Shown here: in pieces, positions 49,901-62,300 of the stretch
Layout: each line of letters starts with the position of its first letter
Position numbering within the stretch: position 1 is the stretch's first letter
Source: Cystobasidium ongulense
Lineage: Eukaryota > Basidiomycota > Cystobasidiomycetes > Cystobasidiales > Cystobasidiaceae
DNA length: 64,000 nt
Direction: 5' to 3'
NCBI GenBank assembly: GCA_022835595.1
Contig: BQUP01000002.1
Span: forward strand, 310,001 to 374,000
Position numbers and translations under genes: made by a program
Notes under the pieces: model-generated
What the model saw: only the letters and a program-made list of their open reading frames with translations
Told to the model about the DNA's origin: nothing
The model's database searches: none

Positions 49901-52396
49901 TGGAATTGGCCTCGCAGGTAGCGATACGTGGGGTACGAGTTTGACATCGACTCCGGTACCTTGTGCTTCTGCTTCAGAGATCTTTCGAATTCGCGCAGGT
50001 GGAGCAACCTTTCCTCGTTTACGATCCAATACTGCCTTCACTCGAGCTTTGCATTTCTCACCTTGACCATCGAGAATCACGTGGAGTTTGCCTTCATTTC
50101 CGGAGAGAGCAGTGTGTTTGATGCTGTGATTGCGTTGCACGGCAAGCAGGGCGCAAGCATGACCATCCTGACCATCCGGCGACCCTCTCTTTTGGCGTTT
50201 ACCGTCTTTGGTATAAACGGTCCGGGTTATGCCATCGACGTACTTGATCCAGCAAATGCCCAAACTTCCTCCAGTCCTGTCGTCCACCTTCAAATCGGCC
50301 TCTTCGATTGCACCGTACGAAGCGAAATGGGCCCTTATCTTCTCGATGGTAGTAAGAGTGGTGAGGCCATGTACGAGGACAGCGGATGGGGGAGGCGGAG
50401 GTGGTTTTCGGCAGGAATACTCGTCAAATTCGTAGGCAACGGCGAATATCTTGTTGCGAATGTATAGCTGCTTATTAGATTTCATAGCGGCTAGTCGGGC
50501 CGAGTAATGTGACTCGCTTTGCCTTGGATCTTTGACGGGTCGCTCCATACCCTTTCCAGCACGCCTGATGACTGGAGCTCTTGAGGCCTTACTGGAGCCT
50601 GCATCGAGTTTATACCAGTCGAGTTCCTTTGGTAGTGGTTTGATATCTGGCTGATCAGCAGCTGGAGCATCAGATGGAATCACCGACGGTGACACCTTAT
50701 CACTGAACACCTTCGAATCTGCAGCTTCCACCGTTGCGGTGTTGAGCGTTTCTTGCTCGACGAAAAGCTTTTCAGGATCGATCTCCTCCGCTTTTGTGCG
50801 CGCAGGTGGAGGCAAAGCAATGGAAATGTATGTTGATTTCGAATCTAGAGTTGTTTGACACTGCTCTCTACTTTGCGGCACGTGATGCGAAACTTCCTGC
50901 TTCACTTGAAGAGGCGGGGGCAACGAAGGAGGGGGAGCAGCAGGAAGCTGGGGTAGGTCTTGGTGATCTATTGAAGGAGGTGGTGGAGGAAGCGGCGGAG
51001 GAAGTGAAACAGGAGGAGGAGGAGGCGGTGGTACAGTATCGTTGGGTGTTGGTGGTGGTGGAGGAAGTGAATGTCGAGGTGGCGGAGTATGATGTCGGGT
51101 CTGAACACGCTCCTGCCGAGGAGGAGGGGTGTGCGATCTTTCCGTAGAGTATAGTATTGGAGGTGATGTATTCTTGGAGAAAGTGGCTTGACTATCAATA
51201 GGCTCCACTTCCTGCCTCGGTATCACCGTGTCGCGTGGTGGTGGGGTATACCGCGCACTTGGCACGACGGCATCATTCACAGCGGACTGTGTATCACTTG
51301 GTTCTACACTTTCGCTTTGCACCTCATCGACCGTCACCGTGTCAGCGGCTGCTTCTTCATGCTTCTCTAGCTCTAGCTCTTCCTTTTTTTCTAATGCGTC
51401 AAAAACATTGACAGACTTGGCCTTGCTGGTACCGAGTTGTCCTTTAGGAGCTCGCACAGGATAGGCGATCTTAAGAGATGGAGCACTATTAATGCTTATT
51501 GACATGACAGTCTTACGTGCCGGTGGCCGTCCATTGCTACTAGGGCTCGCTGCTTTCGTCTGAGCCGTGGACGATCCTGCTTTCGCATTTGCCAAAGCTG
51601 CCCGAGCAAGGTCTTCTACCCTGGGAGTGGAAGTTGTACCATTCGACGGGCCATTTGCTGTCGAATTGCTTGGTTGTGAGCTTTTCGAAACATTGCTGAT
51701 GATCGACAGCGACGCGCTTCCTTTGCCCTTGAGTGGATCTGAATGTGTGTTCAGCATTGCACGGGGCGCTGATGGAGGAGGTGGGGGAAGAGATGAGTGG
51801 GGAGGTGCGGGCGGTCGACGACTACTGCTAGTCGAGGCAACAGAATCTCCAGACGAAGGTGGTAGCGGTGGCGGAGAATGGTGATATTGGGAGTTCGAGG
51901 CTAATAATGGTACAGAGTCCATTACAGGTCCACGAGAGGCATGCATGCCCGCAGACTTTGAACTTGAAGTACTCGCAATGTACAGATTATTTGACCCAGG
52001 AAGCACTTGCAGGCGTGAGCTGTCTTGTATCGCGCTTCTTGGTCCTGTGGGAGGTGTTGCTGGATAGCCGTGTTGGAAATGCAAAGAAGAACCAGCTGGA
52101 GGAAGAGGCGCCGATCTAGCATACTGTTGATGTCCATATGCAACTCCATTCGCCATGTTCGCATATGCAGGCGCTCGTCCATTTAGAAAAGGTGCTCCAT
52201 TTGGTCGTCGTCGGCCAGCAGCTTCTCCCGGGCGCTTTGCACCAAATTCGCTGTTATTGCCGTAGCCATACCCACTATAGTCGACAGGAGTCACTTCTTC
52301 AGCACGACGAGGCTGCCTGCTTTGTTGCTGCTGATTTCTGGGAGCTTTTGGCGGCGACGAAGGCCCTGCGAACGGTTGATGGCCTCGCTGAGCCAT
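46933..52396 (-). CDS. SET1: Histone H3 lysine 4 methyltransferase Set1 (COMPASS catalytic subunit)
   Basis: Methylates H3K4 at active genes within COMPASS. Three exons (52396-49298, 49226-47239, 47182-46933) sum to 1778 residues, longer than yeast Set1 (1080) because of a disordered, Pro-rich N-terminus. An RRM-like domain lies at about residues 672-770 ([32 protein letters not shown]); the next conserved block, [12 protein letters not shown] to [16 protein letters not shown], continues across intron 1 into [12 protein letters not shown]. The C-terminus has the n-SET region, then [42 protein letters not shown], the cofactor motif [10 protein letters not shown], and [11 protein letters not shown]. 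Post-SET cysteines are [13 protein letters not shown], the exact protein end. Intron 2 splits the Phe codon of SSYLF. The neighbouring ZUO1 lies upstream in the same orientation. Confidence 0.97.
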
Positions 52397-52935
52397 GCCA
52401 GAATTGCTCCTGCGTGTTGGCGCGACTTCACCGCGTCTTCATCGACATGTAGCCTGCACAGAGCCTCGTGCGCAGTACTCTGCAGAGCTGAATATGATCC
52501 AAGCTTACGCTCGCCCCTAGATGTGAGCGCGAAGGCAGTTGATGCGGGAAAAGAAAAGAGTCGCGCTCTTCCATCTGCGACAGCCATCAGGCAAGCAGGC
52601 GGCAAAAGCATGAAGTAACAAGGCAACCAAGTTGCCAAACAACGTAAGATACGGCTGCGTGTGAACACGGCGCTGCAAGCGCTGCACTACTATGGTTTGC
52701 TGCTTGCAATGGGCAATGTTTGAGAAAATAATATGCAAAGAGGTACAGACCGGCCTCGATCAATGGTGGTATGCGGATGTATATTGTCTGAGAGACTGTC
52801 TATTTATTCAGAGATAGATAGCATCTTCTCTGCTATGAATAAAGCTAATCTATGCCGTCTAGTGGCGCACCAAGCTCTGTTTGCCAAAGTATGGCATCTC
52901 ACAGCTGGTGGCAACGAGAACTACGCGACGAAGCT
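52397..52935. promoter_or_regulatory. Intergenic region upstream of SET1
   Basis: About 540 bp between the SET1 start and the ZUO1 stop, both on the minus strand. It should contain the SET1 promoter. No specific motif is recognised. Confidence 0.45.
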
Positions 52936-54548
52936 TTATGCAAAGCCTTTGAGGTCGGTCTTGCCCGCTTTGGCAGCCCACTCAATAATGACAGCCTTCA
53001 CGGCATCTCTGTCATCCTTCTTGGACTCCATGGCCTTCCTCATGTCTGGCGCAGCAGTTGGCTCTAGGGTATCAAGAATGGCGTCTAGCTCAGTGAGCTG
53101 GTTATCGATGAGGGAAGCAGATGGTGCCTGTCCTTCTGGCAAGAGGTAGTTGAGGGAAGTGATGACTGCACGAGCGGCCTTCTTCTCTCTCTTCAAATTC
53201 TTCTTTGCGGCTTCGCGAGCCTTCTTTGCAGTTTCGCGGTCGGCCTTGTCGGTTTCTGCCTGCTTCTTGTCATCCTCCGCCTTCTTTGCCTCGGCTTCAG
53301 CCTTTGCCTTTACCTCAGCAGCAGCCGCCTCCTTATCTTGAGGAGTGACATTGCCTGGCGTACCAGTTCGCGAACCACCTTTCTTCTTCATTTCACGGGC
53401 AAGCTTCTCCTCAGCTTTGATGCGCTTGATACGAGGATCAGCGGCCATAGCTTGGTCCACAAGAGCTCTAACACGTGCAATGTCCTCCTTCTTTCTGCGT
53501 GCACGCTCGTTCTTGTTCTTCTTTTCCGCGTATCGCTTCTCGTCACGCGAGTCGGCACCCTCGTTGGCCTCCTTGTCGAGGTATTCGAAGGATCGCCACG
53601 AGTCGAAGTTGTACCAGAAAGAGTAGAAGGACTCGACTACAGCCTTTGGAGCATCTGCATCTCCAAGAGGTGCAACGGGAGTGTTCTTGCTGAAACGGCC
53701 TTCGCGCTCGAAGACAGGTGCGTAGAGCTGAACGAACTCTTCTGCGGTAGCGGGCTTTTTGGTGGCGGAAGGAACATCGTCGTCGTTGACACCTGGATCA
53801 ACAGAGTCGAATTGCATGCGCTTGGCAGGGTTATATAGGATATCGAAAGCTGAGCAGCATGCAACACCAAATTAGCTAGATACCAGCCGTAGCCTTATTA
53901 GAGGAGCTCACCCTTGGCGATGCACTTGAAGAAGGAATCGTCGTTGGTTTCACCAGCGCCAGCTTTTTTGTCTGGGTGATGTCTGAGGACCTTGCGTCGG
54001 TCTGGAACGAAGCAGTACTCATTAGATTAGACTAATAGCTATGGTCTGTGCACACAGACTCACGAGCTCTCTTGATTTGGTCTGGCGTAGCCTTGTATCT
54101 TAATGCCGAGAGACCTAGAACCTCGTAGTGATCCTGGTCCTTCCACTGCTTGGGGTCAAGCTCCAACAAGTCTCGGCTTTCTGGCTCATCGCCCAAGTCG
54201 GCATACGTATCTGCTCCCCCGCCGTTCGCAGCAGCGAGTTCTTGAAGCCTCTTGCGCTCCTCCTCGACGTGCACATCGTCCTCGGCGAAAGTTGAATTTT
54301 TCAGAACACGACGAGCGTGTGCGAGGTAGCCCGGACCAGCGGCATACAAGCTAGCAGCCTTAGCGGCTGTTTAAAGAAGAGTTCAGTGTGGATCAGTCAG
54401 TCAAAGTGCGTTGCACCGAATGACGGGTGAGGCCGTAGCAATCGCCTGCGACCACCTGCAAAGACTTACCAGATAGCTTTCCCAGAGCCTTGGCCGAAGG
54501 AGCTTCCGAGGTGCTCTCGAGCTGGTAGTCAAGCTTGACGATTGACAT
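52936..54548 (-). CDS. ZUO1: Zuotin, ribosome-associated J-domain co-chaperone
   Basis: J-protein of the ribosome-associated complex; with Ssz1 it stimulates Hsp70 Ssb on nascent chains at the tunnel exit. Four exons (54548-54470, 54366-54064, about 54000 to 53912, then to the stop). The N-terminus [11 protein letters not shown] is followed by [19 protein letters not shown], the J domain with [22 protein letters not shown] carrying the HPD triad, and [16 protein letters not shown]. The zuotin homology domain follows ([20 protein letters not shown]), then a charged, Lys/Ala/Glu-rich helical segment ([20 protein letters not shown]) that binds rRNA and the ribosome, and a four-helix C-terminal domain ([19 protein letters not shown]). 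No SANT domains are present, as is normal for fungal zuotin compared with animal DNAJC2. Confidence 0.95.
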
Positions 54549-55174
54549 GGTGCGTAATAAGTAGTGATTTCGAGATTTGATCTGTAAGGTATACCGAAAG
54601 AAAGAAAGAAAAAAGGTGTTCGACAACGCACGTGAAGTGAAAGCGGAGTGAGATGCCACCTGATGCATACGAGAATGGCTGCAATGGAGCGAGGGAGGAT
54701 CCAGAGACACGAAAGGATGCGACGATACAGTCATGGATCTAATAACCGTGTTACTTGTACAATGGAGCCATCGCCTTGGGATCCACTAGTATAGTCTGGG
54801 TTGAACTTCATACAAGGAAAGCCGCCAAATGCAGATACACCGAAAAAGGACTGCCGACAGGGTAATATTGCGAGAACTAGAAGAAGCGTCCATCGTCAAG
54901 CAGCTAATTCTCGCGGACTCTCGACGCGTGCCATTATGAGATAGTGTTGGGGTTTGTGCTGGCGGGCGAATGCAAGAGCAGGCTGAAATAACGAAAATGC
55001 CAAAGAAGGAATAAAAGAACCACACGGAGACCTATCGTTATGTTAACTTCTTGAGAGGACTTTCGATGCACGCACGGCGAAAGCAGATTGGCTGGCAAGC
55101 TTTCGTGCTGATGGGTGCATCATGATATCCGCACATATGGGTAATTGAATCACCACAATTGTTTAAGGCTTGGT
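54549..55174. promoter_or_regulatory. Intergenic region upstream of ZUO1
   Basis: About 630 bp between the ZUO1 start and the stop of the B56 gene, both on the minus strand. It contains the ZUO1 leader, with an AGAAAGAAAGAAA purine tract on the plus strand near 54597-54613. Nothing else is recognised. Confidence 0.4.
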
Positions 55175-58100
55175 TTATCGGCTTTGCGCCTCGGTGTAGC
55201 CTTCATTAGCTCCCGAAGTCGGCGGCAAATCGTCAAGGCTCTTGTGTCTGGCAAGTCTGTGGGTAATGGGCCATTTAGCATATAAGTCTCTTCCGGCAAG
55301 AGTTCGATCGGAACACTTACTCTCGCATAACGTCGTCGTTCAGAGGGATCACCGACTTCCGCCTAACGTGGTCTGCTCTCGCTCGCTGCGGGAAGTTTCG
55401 CAATTCTCCGTGCTGATCAACTGTTCCGGTCTCCGGCATAATATCGTCATTTGACTCTTCGTGATCCATTCCTTGTCCTTGTACCAAATGCATTTCTGCA
55501 CCTTGTTCATCCAAAGTCATATTACCACCTTCCATTGACATTTGCTCATCCCCTTCGAATGAATAGTCATCTTCAAGTAGAGTAATGTCTCCGAGCTCAA
55601 TGCTTGGGATCGGATCATTGATATTAGCTGGAATTTGACTGGGGTCTCTTGCGTTCTGTAAGACGGTCTCGCGGAGATGGACCCATGCTTCGTCACGGTG
55701 TCGCTGTAGCTGCCTATCTTGTAAGCGTCGCTGCTTGTAGTTGGCTGTGCATTCGTCAAAGAACGCAGGATTGAGATCCATGAAGATCTTCAAAGCGGTA
55801 AAGACGCTGAAAGAAGCGAATCGTCAATTTGTTGGTCAGGCTTTCGCTTTCAATAAAAGCATGACTTACAGGTTGTGAATCTGTCTATTCCAGTGGGATT
55901 TGGAGTTCGAGTACAAAGCGCCAAAGACGATGGGCAGGATGACGTGAACGTTCTCGCTGATAAGGTTAACAACGTATTCGTTCTATATGATGGAAAGGCG
56001 TCAGTACGTATCGCCGTTTCGAAACCATTCACAACTTACATTCCAGTAATACAGAGCCCTTTCCGCGACCTGGAAGTGTTGTGAATTGATACACCGCGCC
56101 AGTTGCTTAAAGAGAGGTACCATAATCTTCTGGAATTCGACTGGGTCAATGACATCGAGGATTTCTTCTACTTCGTTAAGGAACATGACCTCCTTAGGCG
56201 AGTTGACTTTAGGCCAGTACTTCAGCAAGCCAAGGACGACCTCTTCTGTGAGGGTAGGGTCTTTCTCGAGGAATTGAACCACACAGTATGCCAGCTGAGG
56301 GTGATACAAGGTGAGCGACTTGACTTTATGCAAGGGAATGAGCGCGCGAGTGAGGAATGTCTTGTGTTCTTCTTTAAGAGGTAGAGCAAAACCGTTGATG
56401 ATAGAACCGAGTATTTCCAGTAGTTCTGCAATACCGTTATGTCGCTCGGTGTCGTATACGAATTGGAAAAAGACATATGTGATGGATCTACGGATGAATG
56501 CACGCAGATTGAGGAATTTGCCGTAAATGCGATGCAAAGTGGTCTTGAGGAAATCGCGTTCCCTAGGATCTTCACTATCGAAAAGATCGAGAAGCTGTCC
56601 AAGAGACGTCAGCCGCTGTATGGAGCGCAATAGCTGTCTTCAGCACTTACCTGAAGCACAAAGCTAGTGTCAATATGGCGCTTCGCAACATTCGTATTGA
56701 AGTCTGGCGACTCGACGAAGCGAAGGAAGAACTCGTAGACTATTTGTAAATGAGGCCAAGCTAATTCAAGCACTGGCTCGTCCTCGTCGGGGTCGAAAGC
56801 GTCGCCGCTTGGGTTGACCGGCGGTGGGAGAGAGCGAAACAGATTTGAAGCGAACTGAAGGGGCACGATACATCAGCGCAAGTTCCAGTGCACACTTTGA
56901 TAGAGATTACGTACCATCTTGACGACCTCAGGGTAGATATCCTCCGTGATCACACCGCGTTGAGTCGTGATAAAGTCAAGCATTTCGGATAGAGCTTGGG
57001 ATTTGACATTCTTTCCTTGCAGGTCCGTTGATACATCATTGAAGTCGAACACCACGGCGGCTTGCCTTAATTTCTTTACGAACAAATCATGTCGTTCTTG
57101 AGGTTGCGCTTCAAGTAAAGAGGGTAGAGGTTTGATATCAACCTTTTCCGCAACATGGAATCGCGAGCTTCTTTGCTTCCGCGGTGTTTTCGCAATAGGA
57201 ATGGTATCTTTCGGTGTACCCTGTGTCATTGTCGGTCCTGCAACATTGGCCCCACGCAACTTGGAGATTGGGCCTGCTTTTGGTGGAGTGGCATTAGGAC
57301 CATGCAAGGAGGAAGGTGTATGATGAAGCGCTGTGGGTGATGGTGGTGTTGTGTGTGCAGATGCGGCGGCAGGAGGGCCAGATATACCAGCTCCTCGACC
57401 AATGCCGGTTCCTTGTCCAATGGGGTGATGAAAGTTTGCGGATGGGTGAGGTAGAGGATCTTGAGGCATAACGGCCTAGAGGAAACAAAAGACATATGTC
57501 AGTTATGGGGAATGGGAGCGTCCGGTATCCTGCTCTGAGCTGCACCTGCGCATCGGCGAGCGGGGTGTACAGGCCAGGCGAGCGATTCCGGACAACACAG
57601 GCGCGACTGACAGGGATCTGTTTTTCGATATGCCCACTTACGTTCTCTGGGCTGACCACTACAATAGGAGGGCTTGACACGTTCGCTTGTGGGTTGTCAT
57701 ACTGAGCTATCCTATTCGAGGGAGGTGTGGTGATCCCTCCTCCTTGTTGTTGCGATGCTGAGCTTTGGCTATTGCTCCTTCCCGATCCAGTCAGGGAAGA
57801 CAAGAAGCCAGATGCTCGAGACGACGCGGAAGTCTGTCCTGTACTTGTGTTACTGCCGTTCGTGTTTGCCTGACCCGGTTGCGAGTATGATCCACCAGTG
57901 CCGCCAGCATGTTGGGTCGTTGACGAAGCGCTGGCGTTGGACAGGGCTGGGGAATTGCGTCCGCCAGCAGCAGACGGCGAGCCTGATCTATCAGCCCCAC
58001 TTGATGCCAGAGCTGTGTTCTTGAGTGTACTTGCGAGCCCCGAGCCGCTGCTTCTACCTTGACTGGCTTGCTGGGTTGATGTGCCCCCTCCTGCTGCCGC

Positions 58101-58353
58101 AGACCCCGATGACGCTGGATCTGCCTTGTCCTTTTCTTTGTCTAGCTTCTCTTTCGACGGTCGTAGCTGTGTTGAGTTCAAGACGGGGCAGTATTGTGTT
58201 CATTGCGCGTATCGATGGGGCAGATTATAGGGAGTGTCGGGTGTCGAGTGGGAAGGTCGAGCGCGTGCACAGTGCGAAGCTCGTCAGCTGTGAAGGGCAG
58301 AGGGCAGTCGCAGAAGGAAGCGAACGTACAAGTGATTTCCTGAAGTTCTTCAT
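55175..58353 (-). CDS. RTS1: PP2A regulatory subunit B' (B56 family, Rts1-like)
   Basis: Targets protein phosphatase 2A, with roles in cell cycle, kinetochores and stress. Exon 1 is a 24-nt exon encoding MKNFRKSL, spliced to [14 protein letters not shown]; this short basic N-terminus is typical of fungal B56 subunits. A Ser/Gly-rich region of about 250 residues follows. The B56 HEAT-like core shows [154 protein letters not shown] and [10 protein letters not shown] Glu/Asp-rich tail follows and the last exon ends EAQSR. Several introns of 50-130 nt are present. A TTG at 58181 is not the start, because it lies in intron 1 before the AACACAG acceptor. Confidence 0.95.
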
Positions 58354-59398
58354 GGCTTGAACAGCTACAAATCACCTTGTGACTGCTCTTCTTCGCTGTA
58401 CTGCTTGCCTGCAATCCGCGCGCACTCCCAAAGCCTGGCTGGCTTGCTGTTGGCGGTCTCTATGGCTGCAAAGAAGCGGTAGCGTATGTATACGGCGACA
58501 ATGAGCTTGTCGGTCGGGTGTTGCTTCGGTATCCCAGTGCCCTGTATTCAAGCGTGATGCTTCTCTTGCAGTGTCTGGCCCGGCTTCGCTGCTGCTGACG
58601 GTCTCGCCTGGCTTGCTCCACGCAGTCTGGCCCAACCCAACGGGAGTCCCGCGACCTGAGGTATGGGCAAGCACAGAAGCGTGCGAATGCCGCTCTGCTT
58701 GATGATTCGGTGCTCTTGCTGAAGTGCTGTCTGCGCGACTGTTGCTGCCGTCTTCGCTGTGCGCGTCTTGTTGGGGTCCAGCCAAGGCACCGTGGCCGCC
58801 AGCATCGCAGGGCGAGCGAGTCGTCTTCGGAGGAAGCAAAGCTGGACGTGAGCATGCATGGCTGAGGCAAAGCATCTCAATGCTGCTAGATCCATCTGAA
58901 TGTCCTGCGCAGCTGACATTTGAGCTACGCGCCTGCCTGTCCGAGCGATGTTCTGGCGCCTAGCAGCAGCTGGATGCGAAGGATGTCGATGTGTCTGACA
59001 AGACGATGTGAGAATTCGGTCATTATCATGTACATTTACGCATATCCGCACCAATGAAGAAATAAAGCCTGCATGTCTCGGTCATACTATTGATACAAGC
59101 AGCGAACACGAACAGACGGAAAAGGGTGAATCTAGTATAGTCGAATAGTAGGCAAAGAGACTAGATAGTATATTGAGGGGGTCTCTGTCGAAGCTAAAGG
59201 ACGCTGCTATGCTGCTGATATGACAGATTGTTTCCAAAGTCAGCGTCGGGCCAATCCTGACGAAGACACCGTCTATAGCTTCCTTTGATTTTGTGAAATA
59301 CATAACATGCTTTGACGAGGCTGCCCGGTGTAAGAAGAATACGACATGATACTCAGACAACTGCCTTGTCTTGTGAACTTCTAGCTGTTGTTCATTCG
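58354..59398. promoter_or_regulatory. Intergenic region upstream of the B56 gene
   Basis: About 1 kb between the B56 start and the end of the deubiquitinase gene, both on the minus strand. Long frames here (for example 58548-59054, minus) are Arg/Ser/Ala-rich without motifs and are probably leader sequence. No gene is recognised. Confidence 0.4.
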
Positions 59399-62300
59399 TC
59401 AGCGGATGTATCTGATTGGAGGGAATTGCCGAGTCAGCGAAAAGAGGACCAAAGAACCCGAAAGACTTGAGTCATGCTTACAGAGCCTTTTCCAGTCTGT
59501 TCTTGCCTGAGCGATCTGGATGGTCTAGCCCAAGGTAGTCGTCCTTCGCCCACTCGTGCTTGGATAGATCATCTTCGTCGTTGATAGGAGATGGCTTTTG
59601 GTATGTCGAGGGCATGATGAGAGCGAATCTAAATCAAGTAGACATTACGTTAGCAACCGTGCTCAGACTGGTAGACATCACGAAGCTTCAACTCACTTGA
59701 TCTTTGAGAACTCCTTGTCCCCATAACCAAGCCGCAGTTGAACTCTCTTTCTAGTATCGGCGAACAGCTCTCCCTAAATAAGCGAAGGAGAATCATAATC
59801 AGTGTCTGATCCACCTTCACCAAAATGCAAGAAATGCAAACGATAAGGGGACTTACAGGTCTCAAAACAAAGCGGAATGGAACACCATGTGTCCTGGCCG
59901 GATCTTTCGCAAAATGAAAGCATCCAATAATCCTTTCATTTTCTTTGATGTCCGCTTCTTCTTGGGGTATTTCTTCAGCATAAAGATCTTCCAAAACTTG
60001 TCCAGTCATATCTTTGATTAATTCATTTCCATTGAAAATCTTTTGCGTCCGTCCTCCAGCTGGAATTTCAAATAGTCTAATCCGTCCTGTACCACCTTCT
60101 TTTGCGAATTTGATATTCTTTTGTAGATTATCTACGACATCATATATACTTGCTGTCTTAGCCATGAGGAATGTATGATGTCCTTCTTCCTTATTGTGCA
60201 AGCCGACCCAAGTCACCTTGACCGTCTTCTTCGTCTCTAGCTCTGTCAGTGTGACATCAAGCGTCTCGTAGAAGAGGACGTTAGTCGGTTGCTGAACGTA
60301 ACCAGGCTGTATCATCTCGGCTAATGTATGACTATTATGCCGACGGATTGGGTTCTTGCTGACGCCATTGTTGCCATTGGAAGCGGTGAAGCGAATCTTA
60401 TTCCAGGGGTATTTCAGATGGTCTCCGACTTGTGTTGCAACCTGTTCGACAAAGGACATGTCAGTTTATGTGCATTGGAGAAAAACATTTGTTACATGAA
60501 CATACCTGGTCGTAAGTCATTTTCTTGCTGAGAGTAAGCTCAAATTCAGATCTGAATTCCTGATCTTCAAAGCGAGGCTTGAACGCAACAACAATGCGAT
60601 TCATGAAGAAGTCGTAGAATTGGATTGGATTCGTGTACTGGTGTTGCTTCTCGAGGTCTCGAGCACTGTAGATCGAACAAAGTCAGCACTCCCATTGTCG
60701 CAACGATAAGTCGGTCACTTTTTTGGAACTCACTCTGCCTCACTAGGTTCCGCTTGGAAACATAATATATCACCATCTTGTATTTCAGATTGTAGGAACG
60801 TAGACTTGACTTTCATGAGTTCAATCATGTTAGGTTTGATTTCCTAGTCGATTTAAAAGAAAAACCGGAGTTTGGTTAGCACTAATATACTCTGAAGACG
60901 AGTATGGGAAGGGTGCTTGTGAATTACCTCATAAACCTTGAGTGGAGTACCGGCAGGTACCGCCGTCTTTTCACAAATCATAGGAACGAGATCTTGAACT
61001 CTCATATTCTTATGAACATAAAAGTGTCCCACTCCAGCCAATGTTTGGGTTGAAACATCGAAATGCTTGACGAAAATCATAATAGGTGGTTCATCTGGAT
61101 GTTCACTTGCCCATTTGATCTTATCTTCCATTGGGAAGATTTCAAGATACATTTTCAGATCTTGTTGCCGTGATGCCATTTTATCTCTGACGGATTCCAT
61201 CGCTAGAAGATCGCAAAAAAGTAAGTTCAGTTCCAACGCACATTTTGTCCCTAGAAACAAATCGGCTCACTCAAAGTAGGATCATCCTCAGGCACAACAG
61301 CATCCGGTCTAACAGTTTTATTCTGTCTATTAACCAAAACCCAAAGTCTGACTTCTTCCGGGTTAAGATCATTCTCTTGACAAATCTGAGCTTTAAATTC
61401 AACGAAGGGTTGATTTTTTGGTACTCTGTAAGAAGTAACAGGAGCCATAGGAATAGCAGCATTTCTCTCATCAAAATTAGCCAAATCAAAACCTTGATGT
61501 TTCTTGAATGTTTCATCTGTAATAACTTTAGCAGTCAGATATAAATGTTGTTCTTCCCTTTCTCTTCTCTTTGCTTCAGCGTCCTTCTTTTCTTTCTCGA
61601 GTCTATACCGTAAATGAGGTGGTGTGTCGGCTTCTCCAATAGGTTGCAAGACTTCCTGTAATCTTTCTTCACGAATGTAAACAAGCATATATGCATTGTT
61701 GATACGCTTGTTTGCAATCTTTGCTTGCTGTTTGTTCGCTGGCTGATTGATACCGTTGAATTTACCTTCACCGCCGAAGTTATCTTCTAAAACTTCCTTC
61801 TCAAGTACTGGAATGACACGATCATCATCTAGCTTGAACCATTTACCATCTGGTGTAGGTTTGATGAGAACAAAGTAATGACCACCATGGACATCACCAG
61901 AGTGTACCAGAACGCCATGAAGTTTGTAGTTCCAATTTTCATTTCGAGCGGTAGTTTCAGGATCGAGGAACGGTGCTAGGTCGATTTCAAGCGGGAATTC
62001 ATAACGATCGTTAATCTTTACGTTGACATCCCTCATAAAATCGTATTCGAATCGTTTAAGTTGAAGATGTAGAACAGGAGGGAAATGTTGGAAGATAACA
62101 CCTTTTTTAGCATCTTGAAGACCGTATCCTTCAGCTTGATATCTATTCTCTCCTTCCAAAGTTTCTTCCGCAATATAATCTTTGAAAGCAGCTTCTAAAT
62201 TCTTCATACCTTTGACATTGAGTTGGATATCATAAAATTCTTCAGATCTAGAACTTTCATATTCAACATTAATACATTTGATATAACTTTTCATTCTACC

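Noticed and set aside
58548-59054. Long minus-strand frame upstream of the B56 gene as a protein gene
   Set aside because: Arg/Ala/Ser-rich without motifs, overlapping two other equally long frames; more likely GC-rich leader or promoter sequence.
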